From: Gaopeijia sp032250675
GTDB lineage: Bacteria; Gemmatimonadota; Gemmatimonadetes; Longimicrobiales; Gaopeijiaceae
Direction of reading: 5' to 3'
NCBI GenBank assembly: GCA_032250675.1
Contig: JAVVEY010000078.1
Location: 1-13,234, forward strand
DNA length: 13,234 nucleotides
Made by a program: the position numbers and the translations under genes. Below are positions 1 through 8,359 of the stretch, one piece after another. How positions within the stretch are numbered: position 1 is the first letter of the stretch; each line of letters opens with the position of its first letter. The notes beneath the pieces are model-generated. The model saw only the letters and a list, made by a program, of their open reading frames with translations. It searched no databases and had not been told where the DNA came from.

Positions 1-576
1 CACCACCGCGTTCAGATGCCGGATGGCGAAGTTGCCGAGGATGACCTCGATCGCCTCCTCGGGCGGGCCGAGGTCGGTGGAGACCCAGGCGTCGTGCGCG
101 TTGCCGATCAGGCGGTCGAACGCCTCGTCGACCGACGCGACATGGTCGGCGCCCACCAGCGCCTCGGCCAGGTGCGGACGCCCGACCATCCCCCCCTCCC
201 CCGCGACCGCCTCGACCGCCGCGAGATCCACCTCGATCCCCTGCGCGCGCAGGCGCTCCACCATCTCGGCCATCCGTTCGCGCCGCCGCACGCGAGCCCG
301 TTCGCCGCGCTCGAGGAGCGCCGCATTCGTCGTGTCGACCCCGTAGCCCAGGATGTGCACTTCGCGCCCGTCGAGGGTGGTGCTCAGCTCGCACCCGGCG
401 ATCACGGTGAGCCCGACCTCGGCGCCCGTCGCCTGCGCCCCGGCCACCCCCGCCACGGTGTCGTGGTCGGTGATCGCGATGACATGAAGCCCGCCGGCTC
501 GTGCTCCCTGCACGACCTCGGCGGGCTCCCATGCGCCGTCCGACGCGGTGGTGTGGAGGTGAAGGTCGAGTCTCAC
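1..576 (-). CDS. PHP-domain metal-dependent phosphoesterase (TrpH/YciV-like), 3' part outside window
   Basis: The reading frame is open from a GTG at 576 to the window edge, giving 192 residues without a stop. A GAGG ribosome-binding site lies about 10 bases before the GTG. Visible PHP motifs are DLHLHTTASDG (residues 4-14), ITDHDTV (35-41), AGCELST (60-66) and HILGY (74-78); these supply metal-binding His, Asp and Glu residues. VGRPHLAEAL (131-140) matches the second half of the insertion seen in TrpH/YciV proteins. That family includes E. coli RNase AM, a 5'-3' exonuclease on short RNA, about 290 residues long, so roughly two thirds is visible. The expected GG-x-AVLAHP segment after the AIEVI helix is poorly matched: the sequence reads GNFAIRHLNAVV. 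The gene lies 58 bases after atpC on the same strand and may be the last gene of the atp transcript. Family is secure; substrate is not. Confidence 0.85.
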   Translation of the reverse strand, partial: MRLDLHLHTTASDGAWEPAEVVQGARAGGLHVIAITDHDTVAGVAGAQATGAEVGLTVIAGCELSTTLDGREVHILGYGVDTTNAALLERGERARVRRRERMAEMVERLRAQGIEVDLAAVEAVAGEGGMVGRPHLAEALVGADHVASVDEAFDRLIGNAHDAWVSTDLGPPEEAIEVILGNFAIRHLNAVV

Positions 577-634
577 CGGGCCCGTACCTCGGGCAGGTCG
601 GACGCGCGGATCCGCTCGTCTCGACCCCGCGACC

Positions 635-979
635 TCACGCGAAGACGTTCCCCGCGCTCGTGTGCGCGAGGAGGTCTTCCTTCTCGATCGGCGCGACCTC
701 GGGAAGCTCCTCGGGCATCTCGTCACCGGCGTACTCGGTGAGGATCGTCACCCGGTCATCGAGCACCTTCATGACGCCGCCGGCGATGTAATACCGGTCG
801 CTCTCCTTCGCGATCGGGAGGCTCACCTCCAGCCAGCCGGCACCGAGAAGGGTGATCATCGGCGCGTGCTTCGGGAGGACACCCACCTGGCCGTCCCACG
901 CGGGCACCACCACCGCGGTGGCCTCCCCATCGAAGACCGTGCGGTCGGGCGAGACGATCCGGAGCGTCAGCGAGGACAT
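635..979 (-). CDS. atpC: F1 ATP synthase epsilon subunit, short form
   Basis: This is the central-stalk epsilon subunit, which binds gamma and the c-ring and in many bacteria inhibits ATP hydrolysis. The N-terminal beta-sandwich is clear: LTLRIVSPDRTVFDG (residues 4-18), GQVGVLPKHAPMIT (30-43) and the IAGGVMKVLDDRVTIL strands. After ILTEYA, near residue 82, only about 32 Pro/Glu-rich residues follow, so the two C-terminal helices of a 135-140-residue epsilon are absent. No alternative frame supplies them. I chose the ATG at 979. A GTG at 985 overlaps the atpD stop in a GTGA arrangement and would add two residues (M-T); an AAGG lies upstream of both, so the start is not settled. It is the last ATP synthase gene in the operon. 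Confidence 0.93.
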   Translation of the reverse strand: MSSLTLRIVSPDRTVFDGEATAVVVPAWDGQVGVLPKHAPMITLLGAGWLEVSLPIAKESDRYYIAGGVMKVLDDRVTILTEYAGDEMPEELPEVAPIEKEDLLAHTSAGNVFA

Positions 980-981
980 CG

Positions 982-2403
<1,422 letters not shown>

Positions 2404-2445
2404 ATGTCCTTGTTCTCCGAAGCGAAGCGCGAGCAGGAGGTCGGG

Positions 2446-3324
2446 TCAGGCGAGCCCGGCCGCCCCTCCCACGATCTCGGCGATCTCCTGCGTGATCTGG
2501 GCCTGACGTGCCCGGTTGTAGGTGCGGGTGAGGTGTTCGAGCACGTCACCCGCGTTGTCGGTCGCGTTCTTCATCGCCGTGCGGCGCTGACCCTGCTCGG
2601 CCGCGGCGTTCTCGATCAGCGCCGTGAAGACGGCGTTGCGGACGTACGCCGGGAGTATCCGTTCGAGGATGAGTCCGGCGGTGGGGGAGAGGATGAAGGT
2701 GTCGGCTTCCGGCCGTCCCTCGCCCTCCCCGGAGGCCCTCTCGGGCTCGATCGGGAGGAGCTGCGTCGTCGCCGGGGGGGTCGAGAGTGCCGACTTGAAC
2801 TCCGACGCGATGAGGTACACCGCGTCGAGATCCTCCGTGACGAAGCGCTCGCGCAGCGGGCCGACGAGACGCTCGGCGTCCTCCATCGTCGGGGCGTCAC
2901 CGATCGAGGTGTCCTCACTCGCGATCGGCCGCCCGCGGAAGCGGAAGTACGCGATCCCCTTCCTCCCCGCGATATGGAGCTCGGTCTCGACACCCCGCTC
3001 GTGAAGATCCGCGAGCACCCGGCGCGCTTCCTTGATCAGATTGGCGTTGAATCCGCCCGCGAGTCCGCGATTGGCGGTCATGAGGAGCACCGCGGCCCGT
3101 CGCTCCTTCTCCGGTCGCCGGAGAAGGGGGAAGTGCTCGGCGAAGGCCGGTGCATGGAGACTCTCGACGATCTCCTTCATCGCCTCGGCGTACGGCGTCG
3201 CCGCGTACACGCGATCGGTCGCGCGCTTGAGCTTGCTCGTCGCAACGAGCTCCATCGTGCGCGTGATCTGCCGCGTGTTGTCGACGGACTTGATCCGTCG
3301 CTTGACATCCCTCGCGTTCGCCAC
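2446..3324 (-). CDS. atpG: F1 ATP synthase gamma subunit
   Basis: Gamma is the rotating shaft of F1, linking the c-ring to conformational change in beta. The 292-residue product has both diagnostic ends: RRIKSVDNTRQITRTMELVA in the N-terminal coiled-coil helix (residues 9-28) and ENAAAEQGQRRTAMKNATDN (about 239-258) in the C-terminal helix. The middle holds LLMTANRGLAGGFNANLIKEA, the Rossmann-like domain start. A short hydrophilic loop, PERASGEGEGRPEAD, near residues 195-210 is rich in Gly and Glu and is the most variable region in the family. The start is GTG; an AGGAG lies seven bases upstream and no in-frame ATG occurs before the conserved helix. It sits 26 bases after atpA and 42 before atpD. 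Confidence 0.98.
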   Translation of the reverse strand: MANARDVKRRIKSVDNTRQITRTMELVATSKLKRATDRVYAATPYAEAMKEIVESLHAPAFAEHFPLLRRPEKERRAAVLLMTANRGLAGGFNANLIKEARRVLADLHERGVETELHIAGRKGIAYFRFRGRPIASEDTSIGDAPTMEDAERLVGPLRERFVTEDLDAVYLIASEFKSALSTPPATTQLLPIEPERASGEGEGRPEADTFILSPTAGLILERILPAYVRNAVFTALIENAAAEQGQRRTAMKNATDNAGDVLEHLTRTYNRARQAQITQEIAEIVGGAAGLA

Positions 3325-3350
3325 GTCTCGGCTCCTCTATCCTTCGAGGC

Positions 3351-4916
<1,566 letters not shown>

Positions 4917-4939
4917 TGCCGTCTATATCCTTGCTTGGG

Positions 4940-5500
4940 TTACTGCGCCGACGCCGTCGCAGGCGCCGCCAGGATCTGGCGTCGCATGTCGTCGAGTCGT
5001 CGACGGAGAGAACCGTCGTAGATCGTGTCACCGCTCCGGACGATGATGCCGCCCAGGAGTTCCGGAAGGACCCGCACATGCGGGATCGCCGTCTTGCCGA
5101 GGAGCACCGAGAGGCGCCCCCCGATCTCCTCGACCGTCGCGTCGTCGAGCGGACGGGCCACCGTCACCTCGACGTGCGCGCGATTCAGGTGCTCGTCCAC
5201 CAGCGCCGCGTACTGCCTCGCGATCTCGCGCAGGACGCGCTGGCGCCGCTTGTCGATCGTGAGGAGGAGGAAGTTGACCACCTGCGGGGGGAGGCTCGCC
5301 GAAAAGACGTCGCGAACCACCCGCTTCTTCTCCTCGCCGGCGACGCGCGGGGTCTCCAGAAAGAGCCGGAAGTCGGCGTGTTCGTCGAGGAGGATCGCCA
5401 CCGTCTGGATCGCCTCGTCGAAGGCGTCGATCGCGTCGGCCCGGGCCGCCGCCTCGAAGAGCGCCGAGGCCCAGGTGCGCGCAACCGTCTCGTCTCTCAC
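4940..5500 (-). CDS. atpH: F1 ATP synthase delta subunit
   Basis: Delta caps the F1 headpiece and joins it to the b-subunit stator. The 186-residue product begins MRDETVARTWASALFEAA, the usual start of the six-helix N-terminal domain. Near the C-terminus it has GGIIVRSGDTIYDGSLRRRL (150-169), the standard OSCP/delta signature. The start codon is GTG at 5500-5498, and its last two bases plus the following A form the TGA of atpF, giving a four-base GTGA overlap. This implies coupled translation of the two stator subunits. Gene order b-delta-alpha is the normal one. It ends with TAA. Confidence 0.97.
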   Translation of the reverse strand: MRDETVARTWASALFEAAARADAIDAFDEAIQTVAILLDEHADFRLFLETPRVAGEEKKRVVRDVFSASLPPQVVNFLLLTIDKRRQRVLREIARQYAALVDEHLNRAHVEVTVARPLDDATVEEIGGRLSVLLGKTAIPHVRVLPELLGGIIVRSGDTIYDGSLRRRLDDMRRQILAAPATASAQ

Positions 5501-6090
5501 GCCTCTGCCCCCTCCGAGATGCGTTCGATGTAGTCGACGACGAGCGCGCGGTCGGCCGGAGCCTCGAGCTTCTCACCCAGAAGCCTGCCCGCCGCCGCGA
5601 GTGCGAGATCCACCGATTCGCGACGCAGCTCGGCGATCGCCTGATCCTTCTCTCGAGCGATCTCATGGCGTGCCGACTCGAGGATCACCTGCGCCTCGGT
5701 GCGCGCCTTCTCCTCGATCTCGGCGCGGAGCCGCTGGCCGGCGCTCTTCCCCTCGGCAACGAGTTCGTTGGCCTGTCGCCGGGCGTCGGCGAGCTGCGCC
5801 CGGTGTTCCTCCAGGAGCCGCCTCGCCTCGTCACGCGCCTCGGCGGACTCGTCGAGCGCCCCCTGGATCCGGCCCTCACGGGCATCGACCTGCTCGAGGA
5901 GCGGGCCCCACGCGTACTTCCAGAGGATCCCGAGCAGGACGAGGAAGACCACTGTGGCCCAGATCGAGAGGCCGGGGTTGATATCAAAGAACCCACCCCC
6001 CTCACCCTCTGCGGCGAGGAGTGGCATCGGCGCGACGACGAATGTCGCGACCGCGAGGGCGATCGACCCCGTTCGGTTGAATCGTGTCAT
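5497..6090 (-). CDS. atpF: FO ATP synthase b subunit with signal-peptide-like N-terminus
   Basis: Subunit b forms the peripheral stalk that holds alpha/beta still against subunit a. The 197-residue product has the b-type membrane helix at about 39-58 (LSIWATVVFLVLLGILWKYA), the WGPLLEQVDAREGRI segment (61-75), and then a long Ala/Glu/Arg-rich coiled coil to about residue 175. Unlike E. coli b (156 residues, no leader), residues 1-27 look like a cleavable signal peptide: MTRFNR, a hydrophobic stretch ALAVATFVVA, then PLLAAEG with a plausible cleavage after Ala-Ala. No good ribosome-binding site precedes the ATG. An in-frame ATG at 6027, residue 22, also lacks one, so I keep the long start. Translation may depend on an upstream mRNA feature; a hairpin lies at 6131-6154. 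Confidence 0.95.
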   Translation of the reverse strand: MTRFNRTGSIALAVATFVVAPMPLLAAEGEGGGFFDINPGLSIWATVVFLVLLGILWKYAWGPLLEQVDAREGRIQGALDESAEARDEARRLLEEHRAQLADARRQANELVAEGKSAGQRLRAEIEEKARTEAQVILESARHEIAREKDQAIAELRRESVDLALAAAGRLLGEKLEAPADRALVVDYIERISEGAEA

Positions 6091-6130
6091 GGTGCGCTTC
6101 GGTTCAGGGGGGGCATCCGGTGGGACACAC

Positions 6131-6154
6131 GGGGTGGGCGGAAACGCCCACCCC
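6131..6154 (-). promoter_or_regulatory. Perfect 10-bp intercistronic hairpin between atpE and atpF
   Basis: Bases 6131-6140 and 6145-6154 are exact reverse complements, GGGGTGGGCG and CGCCCACCCC, around a four-base loop (TTTC on the transcribed strand). The stem is nearly all G-C. No run of T follows on the minus strand, so it is not a classic intrinsic terminator. It lies in the 92-base gap between atpE and atpF. A likely role is protecting the 3' end of an atpE-containing mRNA or partly attenuating transcription, so that c subunits outnumber b. The structure is seen; the role is inferred. Confidence 0.7.
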
Positions 6155-6182
6155 GCCCCATCGTCCGTCCCGGAGGCCTCGG

Positions 6183-6443
6183 TCAGAACTTCAGGAAAAC
6201 CAGCGCCAGTCCGAAGAGGGCCGCGCCCTCGACCAGCGCCGCGAGGATGATCGAGGCGGTCTGGATGTTGCCGGTCGCCTCGGGCTGACGGGCGATACCT
6301 TCCGCCGCAGACGAGCCGATCTGGCCGATACCGATCCCGGCACCAATGACGGTCAGGCCGATCCCGAGACCGGCACCGATGAGTCCGAGACCAGGCGACG
6401 CGGCTTCGGCGTCCTGAACAGCGATGAGCAGAGCGTTCAACAT
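6183..6443 (-). CDS. atpE: FO ATP synthase c subunit (proton type)
   Basis: The c subunit forms the membrane rotor ring that carries the coupling ion. The 86-residue product has two membrane helices (about 19-45 and 62-85) joined by the polar loop ARQPEATGN (51-59). The glycine-rich GAGIGIG run (34-40) in helix 1 is the ring-packing motif. The ion-binding carboxylate is Glu72 in AALVEGAALF. Counting from the loop Arg, the positions of the sodium ligands Gln32 and Ser66 in Ilyobacter tartaricus are Ile and Gly here, so proton coupling is expected. The N-terminus is about ten residues longer than minimal c subunits. The ATG at 6443 has GAGGA eight bases upstream. Both gaps around the gene contain hairpins, consistent with separate control of its high output. 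Confidence 0.98.
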   Translation of the reverse strand: MLNALLIAVQDAEAASPGLGLIGAGLGIGLTVIGAGIGIGQIGSSAAEGIARQPEATGNIQTASIILAALVEGAALFGLALVFLKF

Positions 6444-6477
6444 GAATTCGATCCTCGATTTCTCGTGGAGGGTTCGA

Positions 6478-6493
6478 GTCCGGCGAACCGGAC
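6478..6493 (-). promoter_or_regulatory. 6-bp hairpin with UUCG loop upstream of atpE
   Basis: On the transcribed strand the sequence reads GTCCGG-TTCG-CCGGAC, an exact six-base stem closing a UUCG tetraloop. The closing pair is G-C rather than the extra-stable C-G form. It lies in the 77-base gap between the atpB stop and the atpE start, 34 bases before the atpE ATG. No T-run follows. Together with the hairpin at 6131-6154 it brackets atpE. It may stabilise a processed 5' end or set atpE translation; this is inference. Confidence 0.55.
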
Positions 6494-6520
6494 GATTGGG
6501 GTCGTGCTATCCGAAGCGCC

Positions 6521-7441
6521 TCAGTGCGCGTGTCGGATCAATCCGATGAAGACCGCGGTCAACATCGTGAAAATGTAGGCCTGCAGGAACGCAACGAAGA
6601 GTTCCAGAATCATGAGCGTCGACGCGACCACGACCGACCCTCCGGCGACGAAGGGGCTCTGGTAGACGAAGATCAGCCCCATCACGACCAGCACAAGGGT
6701 ATGTCCGCCCACCATGTTGGCGAAGAGACGAATCGCGAGCGCGAAGGGCTTGGTCAGCTTGCCCAGAAATTCCACCGGCGCGAGGAAGACGAGCATGACC
6801 GGCTTCATGAATCCGGGGAGCCCCGGGGGGATGAAGAAGATCGTGCGGGCGTAGCCTGCGGCGCCGAGCGCGCGAAATCCCGCGATCTCCGTCGCCATGA
6901 AGGCGATGATCGCGAGCACGGCGGTGACCGAGAGATTGGCCGTGGCGGTGATCCCGAAGGGGGTGAGCCCCAGGAGATTCATGAAGAGGATGAAGAAGAA
7001 GATCGTCAGGATGAAGGGGGTGTAGCCGTCGGCGCCGCGCCCGATATTGGAGCGCACCACCTGATCTCGGAAGTAGACGATGAGCGCTTCCATCGCATTG
7101 GCGAAGCCGCTCGGGGCGCGGGTTGCATCCCGATGCCGGGCCGCGCGTGCCATCGGCACGAAGATGCCGATGCAGAGGAACGCCGCGAGCAGCATGAAGA
7201 CGAGGTGCCGCGTCGGGGTCAGATCGATCGTCGCACCGAAGAGCTCGAAGCTCGGCAGGTGGATCACGTCGGTCGGGAGGTGGAACCCGAACGCCTCGAT
7301 CGTGCGGCCGTCGGCGATATGGTGCTCGATGAACCCCGGGAGTTCCTCGAGGGAAAGCCCACCCGACACCTCGGCGCCACCCTGCGCAGCTTCCTGTGCA
7401 TGGTCCTCCGCTACCTGGAGGAGACCGATCATTCGACTCAT
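6521..7441 (-). CDS. atpB: FO ATP synthase a subunit
   Basis: Subunit a provides the two half-channels that lead ions to and from the c-ring. The product has 306 residues. About 75 hydrophilic or mildly amphipathic residues precede the first membrane helix (about 79-97), and further helices follow around 140-162, 168-188, 213-230, 240-262 and 268-300. The essential Arg is R238 in FALAIRLFANMVGGH. H247 stands where E. coli has Glu219, and E280 stands where E. coli has His245, with Q287 at the Gln252 position, so the Glu/His pair is swapped. The ATG (7441-7439) overlaps the atpI stop as ATGA, with AGGA seven bases upstream. The long N-terminus has no signal peptide that I can see. Confidence 0.97.
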   Translation of the reverse strand: MSRMIGLLQVAEDHAQEAAQGGAEVSGGLSLEELPGFIEHHIADGRTIEAFGFHLPTDVIHLPSFELFGATIDLTPTRHLVFMLLAAFLCIGIFVPMARAARHRDATRAPSGFANAMEALIVYFRDQVVRSNIGRGADGYTPFILTIFFFILFMNLLGLTPFGITATANLSVTAVLAIIAFMATEIAGFRALGAAGYARTIFFIPPGLPGFMKPVMLVFLAPVEFLGKLTKPFALAIRLFANMVGGHTLVLVVMGLIFVYQSPFVAGGSVVVASTLMILELFVAFLQAYIFTMLTAVFIGLIRHAH

Positions 7442-7815
7442 TCCGTAGTCCTGGTTCGGGCGCCCATGCGGAGGAACAAGCCCTCCAGCAGGAGCAGCGC
7501 GAATAAATACCCTGCCAGACCCAGCATCAGCGGCGCTGCCGCAAGATCCGACTCCATTCGTGTCACGAGCAGCCCGGCCACGCCCAGCACCCCCAGCCGC
7601 GCCGCGCCCCCTCCCGCAAACGCCAGGAGGAAGGCGTTACCCTGGTCGCGCGTCCGAAGAAGCGCGCCGAAGGCGATCAGCTGAACCGGGATCGCGATCC
7701 CCGCCGCCCACACCAGCGAGCGTCGCCCGACCGGGTCGAGCGTCGCCCCCACCCCGAGCGTTGCGCCCGCGATGACGGTGCACGCGATGACGGTATAGAG
7801 GAGAAAGGCCTTCAA
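7438..7815 (-). CDS. atpI: ATP synthase subunit I (AtpI-like membrane protein), TTG start
   Basis: This 125-residue, very hydrophobic protein has four predicted membrane helices (about 3-24, 34-54, 59-84, 93-115) and a short basic tail. Its size, topology and place between atpZ and atpB fit the poorly conserved AtpI family. AtpI assists c-ring assembly in some bacteria and forms a Mg/Ca transporter with AtpZ in Bacillus. The frame has no ATG or GTG near its N-terminus. The only fitting start is TTG at 7815-7813, which overlaps the atpZ stop as TTGA, with GGGAGG about ten bases upstream. It ends in an ATGA overlap with atpB. Identification rests on context and topology more than on sequence motifs. 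A longer open frame runs further upstream but lies over atpZ and is non-coding. Confidence 0.82.
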   Translation of the reverse strand: MKAFLLYTVIACTVIAGATLGVGATLDPVGRRSLVWAAGIAIPVQLIAFGALLRTRDQGNAFLLAFAGGGAARLGVLGVAGLLVTRMESDLAAAPLMLGLAGYLFALLLLEGLFLRMGARTRTTE

Positions 7816-8099
7816 CGTCGTGGATCCTCCCCCTTGTCGTCGTCGTCGCCGTCGCGAGGTGGGTTCCGGATCCCGCTCAGATGCGAGTAGAGGCTCCAGA
7901 ATCCTGCCGCCGCGCCGACGAACATTCCCAGCAGGGCGAGCAGGGGTGACGTACCCAGCTTGCCGTCCAGCCAATGGCCACCCAGAAGGAAGAGGAGGGT
8001 CGAGGCAGCGAAGGTGATCCCGTATCCGATGAACTCCGTCGAGGCCCGGATGGCGTCGTGCGAACCGTCCTTTCCGGGTCTCGATTCGCGCTTCGACAT
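7812..8099 (-). CDS. atpZ: AtpZ/AtpI-family protein (ATP synthase gene 1)
   Basis: A 95-residue protein with a charged N-terminus, two membrane helices (about 24-41 and 51-71) and an acidic C-terminus containing four consecutive Asp (85-88). The core segment FLLGGHWLDGKLGTSPLLAL (37-56) followed by GMFVGAAAGFWSLY (58-71) matches the AtpZ/AtpI pattern of Gly-x-x-Leu-Asp, then Thr-Ser-Pro, then Gly-Ala-rich helix. Members of this family are encoded first in F-type ATP synthase operons and are thought to help assemble or supply ions to the complex. The ATG at 8099 has a strong GGAGG five bases upstream, so I prefer it over a longer frame from 8159. It is the first gene of the operon and reads away from the divergent control region. 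Confidence 0.88.
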   Translation of the reverse strand: MSKRESRPGKDGSHDAIRASTEFIGYGITFAASTLLFLLGGHWLDGKLGTSPLLALLGMFVGAAAGFWSLYSHLSGIRNPPRDGDDDDKGEDPRR

Positions 8100-8183
8100 C
8101 CATACCTCCGAATCGCTCGAATGCGACCACCGTGCGCGACCACGCCCGTTCCGGCGCAATCATCCTTCTGGCACAGCCCACGG

Positions 8184-8211
8184 AAAGTAATGCTTGTGAA
8201 ATTTTGCACAA
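8184..8211 (-). promoter_or_regulatory. Candidate promoter for the atp operon
   Basis: On the minus strand TTGTGC (8211-8206) is followed after 16 bases by TACTTT (8189-8184). Each matches the sigma-70 consensus at only about three or four positions, so support is weak. The -35 would lie inside the palindrome at 8193-8212, which would make that site suited to repression. The resulting leader to the atpZ start would be about 80 bases. I see no better candidate between 8100 and 8220. Confidence 0.3.
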
Positions 8212-8212
8212 G
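8193..8212. promoter_or_regulatory. 20-bp CRP/FNR-like palindrome in the divergent control region
   Basis: The sequence CTTGTGAAATTTTGCACAAG has perfect six-base arms (8193-8198 and 8207-8212) around an A/T-rich eight-base centre. Its core TGTGA-N6-GCACA matches the CRP half-site pair TGTGA-N6-TCACA at nine of ten positions. It is an A/T-rich island in GC-rich DNA between the divergent atp and moxR transcripts. It fits a dimeric regulator of the CRP/FNR family, but the regulator is unidentified. An RNA role is possible but less likely, because the site lies upstream of both genes. Confidence 0.55.
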
Positions 8213-8224
8213 CTCAGATCCGGG

Positions 8225-8238
8225 GCGACGCTCGTCGC
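8225..8238. repeat. Short perfect inverted repeat GCGACG-CT-CGTCGC
   Basis: Two exact six-base arms (8225-8230 and 8233-8238) are separated by two bases. The repeat lies between the CRP-like palindrome and the putative moxR -35 element. The spacing would suit a compact operator, but short GC-rich inverted repeats are common by chance in DNA of this composition. Confidence 0.3.
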
Positions 8239-8258
8239 GTCAAAAGCCGCATGATCGC

Positions 8259-8288
8259 TTGACCTTATCGTTTCGAACGGTCTAGTGT
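8259..8288 (+). promoter_or_regulatory. Candidate sigma-70-type promoter for the moxR operon
   Basis: TTGACC (8259-8264) matches the -35 consensus at five of six positions. After 18 bases comes TAGTGT (8283-8288), which keeps the key T, A and final T of the -10 box. Transcription would begin near 8295, leaving a leader of about 65 bases before the moxR ATG. The surrounding bases are richer in A and T than the genes on either side. Confidence 0.5.
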
Positions 8289-8359
8289 AGTGGGTCGGTG
8301 CGGTGGTGTCGAAACTTCGCACCTCTACCCTCCCTGATTCTCCTCCCGAAGGACGCTGG

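Noticed and set aside
577..634. Palindrome GCGGATCCGC in the gap between atpC and the PHP gene as a terminator
   Set aside because: It is only ten bases with no loop and no T-run, and the next gene has its own good ribosome-binding site, so read-through seems likely.
6183..6443. Sodium-coupled ATP synthase, suggested by the AtpZ/AtpI pair
   Set aside because: The c subunit has Ile and Gly at the sodium-ligand positions (Gln32 and Ser66 of Ilyobacter tartaricus), and the operon order is the ordinary F-type, not the N-ATPase order.
8303..8359. Earlier GTG start for the MoxR gene
   Set aside because: It has no ribosome-binding site, adds a non-conserved leader and would lie within about ten bases of the predicted transcription start; AAGGA precedes the ATG at 8360.
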